From contig NC_048556.1 in assembly GCF_902806685.2 (NCBI RefSeq), positions 11,866,734 through 11,930,733 of the forward strand: DNA of 64,000 nucleotides, read 5' to 3'. The position numbers and the translations under genes are program-made. The stretch's first letter is position 1. The number at the start of each line of letters is the position of its first letter. This document shows positions 40,318-52,439 of the stretch, piece after piece. This DNA is from Maniola hyperantus. Its lineage: Eukaryota; Arthropoda; Insecta; Lepidoptera; Nymphalidae. The notes under the pieces were generated by a model. That model had not been told where the DNA came from. It was given only the letters and a program-made list of their open reading frames with translations, and did not search any database.

Positions 40318-43300
40318 TCACACAGAACTCTTCATCTCTTGTTTGACGCACGACTTGAACGCCTCCCAGCCCTCGTTCTTGGCGTACGACTGCAAAAGTA
40401 AGCATAGGCCTTATTAGCCTGAACATAGGTCCAGCAGTGGGAGTCCGGAGACTGATGTTGACAATGATGCGAGGTTACCTTGAACCCGCGGTGCAGGCGA
40501 TCCTTCATGATGGCGATGAACTCCTTGTAGCTCAGCAAGCCGTCGCCGTCCGCGTCGAAGATGGCGAACACGGTCTTCACCACGTGGTGGGACTGCGCCT
40601 GCCCCGTGCAGATGCGCACCGCGCGGTGGAACTCGTCTGACGAGATAAACACAGCTGAAGTCAAACTTCCTCGCCCACTAACAAGAACTATAAAGCGGGA
40701 AAATGGCTTCAAGCTGATCGCCTTTCAAATCCAAAATGGCCGATATATATTTAAAAAAAAATATAGACGTTTACACGTTGCTGATTGTGAAAATGATATC
40801 TATTTACAAAATAGATACATACCTACTACTGATAAGTCATTTCCTATAACGTGGGGTTTCCCAGAAAATAAAATGGAAAGAGACTCTTCTCATAACGTGA
40901 GTAACTATCATTCAATTATTTATTCATCTCTCCCACAGGAGACAAGGAAAGACAGATGTCCCCCTTAAAATAAAAGAAAGAGACAAAGTACCTTTGGATA
41001 TGGGATGATCAGCGAGAGTATACATCCTCATGGCGATGGTGAAGTCCTCCAGGTTGTTGAGGAACTGGCAGAAGGTCTTGAACTCCTCAAAGGTGATGCC
41101 CCTCTCGTCGTGGACTCGGTCCAGGAGCCGGTCCAGGTACATGTCGTACTCGTCCGTGTCCAAATATGTGTAACGGAGCAGGATCTTCGCGAAATCCACT
41201 TCGGATATGGTCTCATGTCCTATAAACATTAACGCAAATTTTACCGTTGTGAAATTCCCATAAACATTAACGCAAATTTTACCGTTGTGAAATTCCCATA
41301 AACATTAACGCAAATTTTACCGTTGTGAAATTCCCATAAAAAACCAAACATAGAGACATAGTAAAATTGATTAGTATTTCTCATAGAGTTATGGGTATTT
41401 CTGAATGAAAAAAAGTATTATAATAAAATATTTATGACTTCTTACATTTTGATATTTCATTTCGAAAACTTTCTGAATGTGCTGTATACCTACACAAATT
41501 ATTTTCTAATTTGGGATGTGTCGCTCGTATAAAAAAAAGGTCTTAGAGGACACCCTTGTTAAATACCTTGATTAAAATTTCAGTTGGCTTTAATAATAAG
41601 TATTTGAACTAGTAACCTCTTTATATGAAGATGGAGAATTATTAAATAATGTATTTGTTATTAACAGTTTCACCAAAGGTATGCAAGAAATTTTGTGATT
41701 AATAGTGTCAAATGCTTCAGCTAAGTTACAATGTTTTTTTTAAAGTAATAATAATAATAACTGAAGTCAGTAATAACATCACCTTTAGAAAATTCATGGA
41801 ACTCCAACTCCAAAACTTCAGTCTGCAAGTTTTCCATGAACTGCCGAAAGCCTTCGAACTTCAGGTCGTTTGTGCCTTTCTTACCGAAAAAGTGTACCTG
41901 CAAATTACAATTAGGTACTTATCATTAATCATGAATTCTATAAATCATCATAATATCCTTACTCCTTTTCTGAGTTATGTGCGTTTCAAGCAATTAAATA
42001 TCACTTGCTTCAACGGTGACGGAAACATCATGAAGAAACCTTCATGCCTGAGAGTTCTTCACGGTGTGTGAAGTTTGCATATTCGCACTTGTCCAGCGTG
42101 GTAGGCTATGGCTAAAACCGTTCTCATTCGGAGAGGAGAGCCATACTCTGTAGTGAGCCGGCGATTGGTTGATCATGACGATGATGACTCCTTAGTCACT
42201 TTGGGTATTTTTAGGTTTCATGGCACCTTTCTAAATTCGGACATTGGTTGTACGTCTTATAGTTGTTACCTGCAACAATGTATCCACATTGTGTCTCCTC
42301 TGCAAGCCCTGGTCGTCGACGAGGTGGTCCTGAGGCTTCCCGCCCTGCGGCTCGTCCGTCAGCCCGCGCTTGCCTCTCCACGCGTAGCTGAAGATCTTCT
42401 CCATCTGCGAACACAGGTGTCAGATCTTGATTATGATGTTCAGTTTGTGTTTACAGATCGTCTCCTACCCAGGACTGTCTGGAGTTTGGAGCATTTTGAG
42501 AACTATGGCTATTCTTTGGGTTTAGTTTGGGTTCGTCTCTGAACAGATTTCATTATCATCGTCGAGTTTGATTTAATTTACATAAGACTGCGCGTATGAA
42601 ATTAAGCAATATCTAGATTGCTACTAACTAAAATAAATTTAATGGGTATGTAGGCAAAGAAAATGTTTAGAATGGACTTTTATTATTTATATTATTTTAA
42701 TCATTATCCACAGAAGAAGTAGTTAATTGCAAAGTTTTAACACAAATCCAATTTAATATTTTAAGTAAAAATAAAATTAAAATTATGATTATTACAAAAA
42801 CGCTTAAATTAGAAATCACGGAGGATTATTTTTCAGTTAAAAAAGAAGCAAGATTAGGTACAAGTAGTTAAACACGAAATAAAGAAATATTAAAAACAAA
42901 ACAGAGTCAATATTTGTAAGTTTAAGCCAAAACGACACTTTATTAATTATTCTGGTAAGCTCAGAACAATTTAATCAACAATCGTTTAGCTCAAGGAACA
43001 TATTTACTCTAGGGAGGTCTAGCTTCTTAGAATAAACCCTTAAGACTTACCAAAGTTATCGACAGATTACACAAAATTATAGAGATTACAATTTTAAAAA
43101 AACCAATGTAAATCACAAAGCACAAGGTTAAACAAAGCACTTGATGACACAGCCCGAGGTAGTGACTTACTGTGGACGGCTGTGGAGGCTTCTTCTTTGT
43201 CTGAGCGTGCTCGAGCCTGTCCCGCAGCGTGTTGGCCGACACTAAGGCAAGCAGCTACAATATGTCGCAGAGAACTGAATTTGACTGTGCCATCCGCGTT

Positions 43301-46300
43301 TCCTTACAGCTTCGATAATAGCTAGTCTTATCGTTCAGAATAACTTTCATATAACACTTTATAAATATTAAAGCCAATTAAGTTCCATCAGTACCCTTAT
43401 ATAAATGCGAAAGTGTGTTTGTTTGTTGGTTTGTCCTTCAATCACGTCGCAACGGTGCAACGGATTGACGTGATTTTTTGCATGGGTATAGATAAAGATT
43501 GTATCCCGGAAAATCAAAGAGTTCCCACGGGATTTTTAATCAATAATTATAAATATTCAAAAATAATATTCGGAGTAATGTTTTGTAGTTTCTGAAGAGG
43601 TATTGTAGAAACATAACTACCTTGCCTATTTGCTTTGCTTCATCAAGTTTTTTGCAATAAAGGAAACACAGACGGCACAGTGTAACTCATAGATATAAAA
43701 TTAATAAAAAATTATGTCTAGGAATATTTAAATATGAAATAGGTAAAAAGGATGTGCAAGAAAAAAATTATAAAACACATTAAATATTATGAATAAAAAT
43801 ACATAGGAAATAGACGTAAATAAAAATAGTAGCTAATATAATGATTCAAAAATATCTGATTGATGACATGAGGACACAAGTGTTCGACATTATAACATAA
43901 CTAAAGCTGGCGAAGAACCGATTCCTCTTTCCACCAAATCCGACGAAGACTTGCAATATAAGAACCTCATAGCTCAACAAAAAACAGATGAAATAGGCAA
44001 ATCAAAATTTAACACATGAAGATAACGTAAAACTGCAATTAAACTTGAAGTTAAAACGAAGCTTACACCCTAAGCACACAAACTCACTGCTTTCTCGCTG
44101 TTAGCGTCGAGGTCTTTGCGCTCCTTCAGTGAGCCGCCGAGCAAACGCTGGATCTAATGAGTGCAGGGCACAAAATACGTGCTCAAAACAAAACATAAAT
44201 GGAAAATAACTAAAATGTGTCTCTAAACTAATGAAATCATAAAATACATACTATAATATTGATTACTTATTGAAATATTACAGAATCCAAGTAATGACGA
44301 AAATATGGGCCTCAAGTTACCACTTATGTAGAAACAGTTATTGAAATAACACAAAATTAGTAATTTAGTTTTTTCTGGTTTTCGTTCAGCCTCAAGTTTG
44401 TATTTCGCAATGTACAAAACCTACGTTACATATTAAGGATCTTTATCTTGGATTTTGTATAATAAATGTAATGTAATACGATGATCTAATAGATATTATT
44501 AGAAAAATAAAATGTGAATACAGAAATACTACATCAAAATGTTTACAATAAATACAATATCTTTAAAATGATTTTTATGAAATAGTTTGTGATAAAACAG
44601 ACAATAAGACCGTTTCCGCCCTTTCAGGGGAATGCCACGACCTAGTGCAACTACAGATATGCCTAGGGCATTCATCTAATTCTAGGATACACAGCAATAT
44701 GCTTTATAGATATACATAATATAATGAATAAGAAAGTATAAAATGAACTTACGACTAGAAATTCGTTTTTATCTACTCTTTGGTTGCCGTCCGTGTCGAA
44801 CATGTTGAAAGCGATTTGGAAGCCTGAAGTCGGTTCTGAAAAGTACAAATTGGAAACACTATGTAAAAATATATTTGTATGAAGCATATTATGAGTTGGA
44901 GGAAAAAATTAAAGTACCTTTAAAAAGTAGAAGAAAACTTTATTGCACATAATATAATCAAAGAGAAAACTTAGATGAAAATTGTTGATGGTAACAGCTG
45001 AATGAGACCAAAGTAAGTTACAATAAGACTTACTCGTTAAAATTGAAAGAAGAAACAGATACTCTGTGTAAGAGATGATTCCTGAAAAAAGAACAACAGC
45101 TATAATATTTTAACTGTTACATAAGAAAAGGTAAATCAATAGATAAATATCTAAAAATTGTGACTTGAAGTTGTACAAAAATATCCTATAGTAAAAACGG
45201 AATTAGTAATTACTTTTACCCAAAATCAAAAAATTTAATAAGAAAATACAAAACATAACAGAACATAATATATATAGAGAATTAAAATAACTAGGTATTG
45301 AGTAAGTCTAAGTCTTGACTTAGTTTTTACATTATTAGATTGACAGCAGCTTTACAATAGGATACAAGTAATATTGTCGTCAACATTCATAATATGCAAA
45401 AAGTGGTGGTAAGAGATGGTGGTAGTGGTGTTTAAGTAAGAGAAGGTTGCACTTGCCTTTGTCCCTCATATTGCGAAACATCTGCGGCGAGCCCTTCTTG
45501 AGTGGCGGCACCTGGTCGCGGAGCTGTTCGATCTCTTTGGCGGTCAGGATGCGGCGCTTTAGGCGAGCTGAATGGGAGCAGAGACGAATTAGTTCCATCA
45601 ATGTGTGTCACGCAGGACTAACAAAATATGATGTGCATTTTGTCAGACATAACTCAACGGATTTCAAAGCTGAAGTGGCAATGGGCAGGGCATTTAGTTC
45701 GAAAAATCGATAGACGTTGGGGTCCTAAATGGCAGCCGGAGAGCGCAGCGTTGGAAGCCCCCCACTAGGACAGACATCAAACGAGTCGCAGGGAGCGGCT
45801 GGATTCAGGCGGCGCGAGCAAGGCCGTGGCATGTGGAACTCCCTACAAGAGATCTATATCTAGTAGTCGACGTCTACCGATTGATAATGATGATGGTCAT
45901 GATTTGGTATTATCACTGACAATAAGTAATATTAATTACTGATAATAACTAACCTAAGAGTCGAGTCGACATCGAAATCTCGTTTTCTTAGTCGAGTCGT
46001 ATGCGGAAGGATAGAATCCCACCGCATTTTCATCCCAAGAAAATAACCATTATGTGATTAAAGAAGAAACGGACCGTCAGCAACTGTGGTCAGCAATGAA
46101 GAACTGTATAGTAAATGACAGGAGTGAAGGAAGGAGAGGAAGGAAGACGGTGGTAGGCCTCACGTCTGGGCTCCTGCTCGACGACGGACTCGAGGAAGTC
46201 CTGCGGCGTCATGTACAGCTGCCCGCCGAACTCCACGCTCGCGAACTTGATGAACCTTCGCTCTCGGGATGTCAGCTTCACCGATTTGGCCAGCTCGTCC

Positions 46301-46305
46301 GGTTG
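40318..46305 (-). CDS. MICU3: Mitochondrial calcium uptake regulator, MICU2/MICU3 type, 5'-incomplete
   Basis: Exons on the minus strand: 46305-46164, 45567-45457, 45081-45034, 44835-44753, alternative 44153-44088 and 43254-43171, then 42404-42270, 41897-41783, 41219-40992, 40636-40479 and 40389-40318 (TGA). All phases agree. The product is an EF-hand regulator of the mitochondrial calcium uniporter in the intermembrane space. EF1 is canonical (FNMFDTDGNQRVDKNEFLV, exon 4), as is EF2 (FAIFDADGDGLLSYKEFIAI, penultimate exon). Family landmarks are RRFIKFASVEFGGQLYMTPQ, GIISYTEYLFLLSILTKP, TLLQVHFFGKKGTNDLKFEG, LEFHEFSKG and KDRLHRGFKSYAKNEGWEAF. The VHFFGKKG and KSCVKQEM end fit MICU3/MICU2 better than MICU1. 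The visible part encodes 385, 391 or 413 residues depending on the two alternative exons. The exon 45457 donor is GC (AAAG/GCAAGT). The mitochondrial targeting region and first exons lie upstream and were not found. Confidence 0.88.
41221..41334 (-). repeat. Tandem repeat 3 x 38 bp at a MICU exon acceptor
   Basis: Units start at 41221, 41259 and 41297 (CATAAACATTAACGCAAATT TTACCGTTGTGAAATTCC). On the minus strand the true acceptor is TTTATAG/GACATG. The two upstream copies read TTTATGG, so AG became GG. The array lies immediately against exon 41219-40992. Confidence 0.9.
41960..42190 (+). mobile_element. SINE S1, 5'-truncated (MICU intron)
   Basis: TCTGAGTTATGTGCGTTTCA ... CTTCAACGGTGACGGAAACA ... 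AGTGAGCCGGCGATTGGTTG ATCATGACGATGATGA. The tRNA-like head is absent. Confidence 0.75.
43171..43254 (-). CDS. MICU3: MICU alternative exon B (28 codons, phase 0-0)
   Basis: Acceptor TTGTAG/CTGCTT and donor CCACA/GTAAGT. It encodes LLALVSANTLRDRLEHAQTK then KKPPQPST. It can join the EF1 exon (ends GTC) to the exon starting ATGGAG (42404) without changing frame, with or instead of exon A. The linker after EF1 is variable in MICU proteins and is known to be alternatively spliced in other animals. Confidence 0.6.
43395..43540 (-). repeat. Repeat T-like copy (variant of 19478) in MICU intron
   Basis: CCTTATATAAATGCGAAAGT ... CGTCGCAACGGTGCAACGGA TTGACGTGAT ... GGAAAATCAAAGAGTTCCCA CGGG. The far end is missing. 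Confidence 0.6.
44088..44153 (-). CDS. MICU3: MICU alternative exon A (22 codons, phase 0-0)
   Basis: Acceptor CATTAG/ATCCAG and donor AAGCA/GTGAGT. It encodes IQRLLGGSLKERKDLDANSE KA. A second AG six bases in (ATCCAG/CGT) is a possible tandem acceptor that would drop IQ. EFLV-IQRLLGGSLKER is the likelier insect reading. It is interchangeable in frame with exon B. Confidence 0.7.
45590..45890 (+). mobile_element. RTE-type LINE 3' end remnant (MICU intron)
   Basis: The plus-strand frames keep LKWQWAG-like (AAGCTGAAGTGGCAATGGGC), WGPKW-like, ERSVGSPPLGQTSNES and then CTACAAGAGATCTATATCTA GTAGTCGACGTCTACCGATT GATAATGATGATGG. This is the RTE pol C-terminus, 3' UTR and tail, broken by several frameshifts. 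Confidence 0.7.
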
Positions 46306-47077
46306 CTGCAACAACGGAATTATTTGCATTACCCTGTTTTTTTTAATCACTTTATTGCACAACCAAAAGATGTTACAAAAGGAGGACCTTATCTCATCTT
46401 ATCACTTGTAAGATATGAAGTTGCTAAACCCAACGCAACGGTTTGAGCGGTACTTAGGTACGGTTAGTCAGCTTCTTTTTGTAACATAAAGATGATATTC
46501 AAGAATGGATTAGAAGAGTTTCTCATCCGAATAAACTTTTACAAAGTATTTTCAAATAATTAAGTGAATCTACCACTGGTTCCGAAATCGGAATGCTTTT
46601 CCAACCGAGAAGAACCACGAAGAAACTCTGCGGTTGCTTTTTTCTCAAATTCATGTATTCGTACATTTTGAAATAGCAAACCATTCTTAAAGTCATTTTA
46701 ATGAAAAAGAAATAGTTTCTAGTTACATAGAGTATGTAAAGGATAAATTCATCCTACGTCAAGGGTTTCCAATTAAAAAAATACGTACAAGAAAAGTTTT
46801 GAAGTTGAATGAATCAACTTTTAAAGTTAATATAGTAGAAGTTGCTGTGTTGATGTATACAGTGTACTAGTACCATGGACAAACTACAAGAACCATTTTT
46901 TCCTCCATCCATAGTCAGTACTTAGATCATAGAGATAGACTTAGATACTATAATACCTATTTAGTACTAACTACATAAACCCTCAGTAAACAATAGGCTG
47001 CGAGGCCCTTCTGGCCATCAGTTCAATCATTAGCTCCCTTACCGGTTTGAGGTAATTCATATTCACGAGGGAGATTT
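46306..47077. other. Upstream of the first MICU exon found; intron or intergenic
   Basis: It contains an inverted copy of the 'aaccagtgg..attccga' module (46525-46635). Earlier MICU exons should lie in this direction, but I could not find a convincing one. Confidence 0.4.
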
Positions 47078-47392
47078 GTGGATTTAGCCTAGCAGTTAAA
47101 ACATCCGCCGTCTTTAGGGAGGTCAGAGGTTCGATCCCGGGCACGCACTTCTAACTTTTCGGAGTTATACAATGTGCGTTTTTAAAAACAATTAAATGTC
47201 ACTTGCTTTAACGGTCAAGGATAACATCGTGAGGAAACCTGCATGCCTGAGAGTTCATGTTCTCAAAGGTGTGTGAAGTCTGCTTATCCGCATTGGGCCA
47301 GCGTGGCAGACTATGGCCTAAACCCTTCTCACTCTGAGAGGAGACCCGTGCTCAGTAGTGCGCCGGTAATGGGTTGATTATGATGAAATTTC
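47078..47392 (+). mobile_element. SINE S1, full-length copy
   Basis: GTGGATTTAGCCTAGCAGTT (A box), GAGGTTCGATCCCGGGCACG (B box), CTTTAACGGTCAAGGATAAC body, GTAGTGCGCCGGTAATGGGT TGATTATGATGAA end. Confidence 0.8.
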
Positions 47393-48599
47393 AAGGAACA
47401 ATAGTAGATAGACCACCGTGTAAACAAACGAACCAGTAGCTCTAATGACTTACAATAGGTATTCTTAGCTGTGACAAGTGATGAGACTAGACTGCCCACC
47501 ACACCACGTGCTAGGGTTAAGACTTTTACAATTCAAATGGAAATGCCAAAAATTTTGCCCATTAAACTAAATCAGCTGCTATTATGCATGTAAAAGAACT
47601 GCTTTTTTCAAACAGAAATCATGTTTTATGAAGATGTTAAAAATTAGTGACACTGCTGGTTTGTCAATCATTATTACAATCTCCTTTAATCCTTTTCCTT
47701 AATTATTACATATCAATTTCCTGTGTTGAAGGTATTTTTGCAGAAGCAATAAGCAGGAGAGTGTCAACCAATGAGAGGTGATTATGATTCAGACTGTAGC
47801 TGTCAAACTAAGCGGGACATCAAGTAGTAAGCAAAAATTTTGTTTTTGTTTAAAGTGGTTAGTCTTGTGTTTAGTAAGTCGTTGACTTTTCCTGAAACAA
47901 TTTTCTTATACTCGTAGGTAAGTATAGGCACAATAAAGAAAAAAAATTACTTCTATCATCGTTAGTTGTTATAGTTTTGATTTAAATTAAATGGGAAAAA
48001 TCTAAAAAACTTTGATTGCTTAAAACTCAGTCAAAGCTTTAGTTTTCCGGATATATTCTTCGTGACATTGTAACATTCAGTTTCTAATAAGGCAGTGTCT
48101 TTTGAGCAGAAAGGCTTGAGCAGTGGCAGCCCTATTCTGTCCTTCCGATAATTATTTTGGTGGTGAATGAACAACACTCTTCCGCGTATCGAGTTTCTTG
48201 TTAAGCTAAGTAACCTTTGGTTTCACTTTTACCTCCATTTTGGTTTCTGAATGTCAGCGGGAGGCGCTTTATTCTCGGCATCGTTCCGGAACACTAGTAG
48301 CCCTAAGTCCAATTAGATATCAACTTATCGCCGGCCCACTACTGAACACAGGTCTCCTCTCTGAACGAGAAGGGTTTAGACCATAGGCCGCTATGCTGAC
48401 CATGAAGGAAGAAGAACTTTTGCAAGAAGCAAGAACAAGAAACTCTTCAATAGATTCTATGGATTGTGTTATATTTAACACATTCATATTTCATAGCTAT
48501 TTGTCATTTGAGTTATCCAGAATCCTTCATATTGGTAATAGCATTTTTCAGTATCGTTCAGTTTCAGTTCGCTAAATAAATAGTTTGAACGTATTACTT
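47393..48599. other. No gene seen
   Basis: It includes an inverted SINE S1 3'-end fragment at about 48323-48395 (GCCGGCCCACTACTGAACAC ... GAACGAGAAGGGTTTAGACC). The rest is AT-rich and unassigned. Confidence 0.4.
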
Positions 48600-48790
48600 A
48601 CTAGCTCATGCCCGCGACTTCATCAGCGTGGTGGTGGTACACAAATTTCAAACCCCTATATTACAACCTAGGGGTAAATTTTCAAAAAACTTTAGCGAAT
48701 GTCTACATCATAATAGCTATTTACATGCCAAATTTCAGTACGATCCCTCCAGTAGTTTGAGCTGTGCGTTGATAGATCAGTCAGTCTGAA
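48600..48790 (+). repeat. Repeat T, second type ('tttgagctgtgcgttgataga')
   Basis: CTAGCTCATGCCCGCGACTT CATCAGCGTGG ... AATTTTCAAAAAACTTTAGC ... AATTTCAGTACGATCCCTCC AGTAGTTTGAGCTGTGCGTT. Similar copies are at 49765-50115 and 55515-55770 (inverted). Confidence 0.65.
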
Positions 48791-48957
48791 GTCAGCAACT
48801 GTTTTTTAATTCCCTTATACAAGTTGGCCCTTGATTGCGATCTCACCTGGTGGTAAGTGATGAAAGATGATGCAGTCTATGATGGTAGCGGACTAGCTTG
48901 GAAGGGGTATGGCAGTTTTGTTACACCCATCCCCTTATATCTTATCTGGTACATACG

Positions 48958-49275
48958 CTGTGATAGCCTAGTGGCTAGGACGTCCGCCTTCTAGTCGGAG
49001 GTCGGGGGTTCGATCCCGGGCACGCACCTCTAACTTTTCGGAGTTATGTGCGTTTTTAAGTAATAAAATATCAGTTGCTTTAACGGTGAAGGAAAACATG
49101 TGAGGAAATCTGCATGCCTGAGAGTTCTCCATAATGTTCTCAAAGGTATGTGAAATCTACCAATCCGCATTTGGCCAGCGTGGTAGACTATGGCCAAAAC
49201 CCCTTCTCACTGTGAGAGGAGACCCGTGCTCTATAGTGAGCCGGCGATGGGTTGATTATGATGATGATGATGATC
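48958..49275 (+). mobile_element. SINE S1, full-length copy with intact pol III boxes
   Basis: CGCTGTGATAGCCTAGTGGC (A box) and GGGGTTCGATCCCGGGCACG (B box), a complete body, and a clean GATGATGATGATGAT tail. With 11168-11482 this is the best representative of the family. Confidence 0.85.
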
Positions 49276-49764
49276 CCCTTATCGGCTAAAAACTAAAACC
49301 TGTGAGGGATTAAGTAAGCGCCATTTAATCTAACCACATAGATTCATTATATAATTAATGTCATTCCACGCTCATTCACTAACCCCTAGTTGTACTGCGG
49401 AGAGGGTCGGGGGTAGAGGGATATTTATCGCTATATTTGTGACAAAATGGCTATTAGGAGGCCGTGGCCGCGATTTTATTGGCCTGATTTATTGGCTGCA
49501 TGCCGGCACGCTGCCGCTGCGCAGCTAATTTACTGCGGGGGTGTTTTAAAGTGTTTCAAACGCGGGTATGGGACAGTTTTTAGTTTTTCGTTAAGGGGTT
49601 GAATAGTTATGTTTGACTGGCTTGTTTCCACGACTTCTCTAACCATCAGGTGAGATCGCAGTCAAGGGCCAACTTGTAATGGAATAAATAAAACTTTGTT
49701 CGCGTGGATTTATAATATAAATCGTAAGTAAGGCAGTAAAACAGAGGTTTGAAAATTATTTAAC
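49276..49764. other. No gene seen
   Basis: A GC-richer stretch at 49440-49560 (ggccgtggccgcgattttat, tgccggcacgctgccgctgc) holds no ORF that I trust. Confidence 0.35.
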
Positions 49765-50115
49765 TTAGCTTATGCCCGCGACTTCATCCGCGTGAACTGT
49801 ACAAATTTCAAACCTCAGTTTTACTGCGTTACTTAGGCACTCATCCGATCTGAGTCCGTTAAAATACGTTCCGAAGCAATCATAGAACTATCAGCTTATG
49901 ACATAAATGACGTAGATTTTTTTATATTCGTATTTTCATGGATTCGGATCGGGTAAGTGCGTTAGGTTAGGCTCTTAGGCTCTTAGGGGGTTGAATTTTC
50001 AAAAATCCTCTCTTAGTGGATGTTAAATAACTATCTGCATGCCAAATTTCAGCCCGATCCGTCCAGTAGTTTGAGCTTTGCGTTGATAAATCAGTCAGAC
50101 AGTCAGTCACCTTTT
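49765..50115 (+). repeat. Repeat T second type, interrupted copy
   Basis: TTAGCTTATGCCCGCGACTT CATCCGCGTGAACTGTACAA at the left. The matching right part (CCAAATTTCAGCCCGATCCG TCCAGTAGTTTGAGC ... CAGTCAGTCAC) follows after about 190 bp of other sequence. Confidence 0.55.
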
Positions 50116-50816
50116 TTCTTTTATACACTACTACTAAGAAAACACTTTCCAACTTATTCTCACACGAAAGTTCCATATCTCATTATTATTATTTAACTTA
50201 CAGTAATTCAAAACGTGTGTGAGGCGAAAGTGTCGTTTTAAGTTATTTATTTAATTCTTTTCTGAATTGCTCATTATAACTACGGGAATGAACTTAATGG
50301 TTAGTTATGAGAATATTAAAATACGATTAAGCGTGACCATTAGTATTCTCAGGGTTCAGTACAGTGGTACCGAACCAGTGGCACCGATTCTAAGCACAAC
50401 CTAATTTTAGAGTATTTGCACCCTCTTCTTACTATTGTAATATGAAAAGGAAGGTAAATTAAAACTACCTGACTATTAAAAAACATTCTATTCTATTCTA
50501 TTCATAATTAAAACTGATTGAAATATGCTTTAATACGTCTTTCCACCATATATTATATGCCTTCAGCGCATCCTTAGCTATTTAGGACATAAACCGCCCA
50601 TCGTCGCAGAAATGAAAGCTCCGAGAAGCTGATCATGGTTGAGAGCATGGAAAGCAAGAAACCACGAGGATGTTCTACTCGGTGGGTGGTGAGAGCAACT
50701 GAAGGAAGCTGGAGCGCTCAACTTTTACGATGCTGTGCCACAAGTGATACAAGTGGCTAAAGTCAGGACATTATTTACCGCAAAGTGTCGATTCACCGGA
50801 GGTGAATATCCGCCTC

Positions 50817-51243
50817 ATTTAAAAAAACCGGCCAAGTGCGAGTCAACCTCGCGCAATGAGGGTTCCGTGCTACAGTCGTATTTTTTCGACATTTTGCACG
50901 ATAATTCAAAAACTATGATGCGTAAAAATAAACAAAAATCTGTTTTAGAATGTGCAGATGAAGACCCTTCATATGATACCCCACTTGATATAGTCACTCA
51001 CTTCGAAAGTTGAAAATACTAATTATTAGTTCATGACCACAATTTAATTTTTTTTGTGTGATCTCACCCTAAATTCACGGTTTTCAGATTTTTCCCCAAA
51101 TATCAGCTATAAGATCTACCTACCTGCCAAATTTCATGATTCTAGGTCAACGGGAAGTACCCTGTAGGTTTCTTGACAGACAGACAACAAAGTGATCCTA
51201 TAAGGGTTCCGTTTTTCCTTTTGAGGTACGGAACCCTAAAAAG
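50817..51243 (-). repeat. GGTTCCG repeat (family G), full length
   Basis: AAACCGGCCAAGTGCGAGTC ... GAGGGTTCCGTGCTACAGTC ... GGTTTCTTGACAGACAGACA ... TTTTGAGGTACGGAACCCTA AAAA. Inverted relative to 11510-11908 and alignable over its whole length. Confidence 0.75.
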
Positions 51244-51589
51244 TGAAGTAATATCTTTCTTAGTGCTGCAACTATCGACCACCACGTATGGATGTGGTCG
51301 GCGATGGCTGCAGCCCACTAAATAGTGTCGAAAAGCCTTTGATGTCCCCTTTGTAACTCAATGTAAGTAGTAAATTAGCGGACCCGTCGTACATCTCCAC
51401 ACAAGTAGACACTAAACACCTAGCAGCTACTTGCTCAGCGCCGCGCCGTGGCCGTGGTCGCAGCGCGGGAAACGCCAGGGGCCTGAGTGCAGCTTGCTTT
51501 ATCACATTACTAAATTTTCACCTTCGTCAAATAGCCCATACTTTATTAGTAGGATAACCACCTTTTAGAAATACAGAATCGGGACCTAG

Positions 51590-51790
51590 ATGAGGGTTTC
51601 TGAAAGTTTTTCGAAAAGACAATGTACGGGCAATCCCGTGGAAACGCTTTGATTTGCCGGGATAAAAAGTAGCCTATGCCACTCTCCAGGTCTTTATCTA
51701 TACCCATGCAAAAAATCACGTGACGTGTTTGAAAGACAAACCAATAAACCAACAAACAAACACACTTTCGCATTTATAATAAGGGTACTG
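51590..51790 (+). repeat. Repeat T-like copy (variant of 19478), 5'-truncated
   Basis: CGTGGAAACGCTTTGATTTG CCGGGATAAAAAGTAGCCTA ... ATACCCATGCAAAAAATCAC GTGACG ... CACTTTCGCATTTATAATAA GGGTACTG. Confidence 0.7.
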
Positions 51791-52439
51791 AGGTACTGAT
51801 ATAATTTACTGTTTACAAACCAAGGTATACAGGGATGCTCGGATTGATCCCTACCTACAACTCACAAGTTAAGGAAGCTTGTAGTACAGAAGGGGACCGC
51901 GTGGTCACCATCATTATGAGTAGAGTGTTATGGCGTGCCTGGTGACCGGTGACCGGTAGCCGTTAGAATGCCTGTGATGCACGAGTGGGGCCAGCGTGAT
52001 GTACCGCCCCCAGACGCCGCATAACTCACCAACTTATTACCTCAATGCATCTTACATATTGGCTAAGCATCTACGCGTATTATTATATTACTGTTTGTAC
52101 GTTTATTTGTTTGCTATGTGAGAAATAAACCAAAATCCATGGTTAATGTTAACTTAATGATAAGTTTGCTTAAAATCGGTCAAGCAGAATTCGAATTCTA
52201 AATCACGCTGATCCGTTGCGCTCCGCGCCACCTTCTTCAGGTCATCGGTCCAGCGCAGCGGGTTGGTAGTCGTCCTGCACTGCGATTCCCGTTACCTGGT
52301 CTCCACTCCAGCGTACTGATTCGCTCACTCAGCGTCTTACGCTGAATTTTTAAACCATTGGAGGTTTTCTACGAAAAATATTTTGATATCACTCCGTGAA
52401 GCAGCAATGTAGAACCAGCCAATGTCAAATAAGCTCGGT
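51791..52439. other. No gene seen
   Basis: Mixed-composition DNA. No feature can be supported. Confidence 0.35.
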
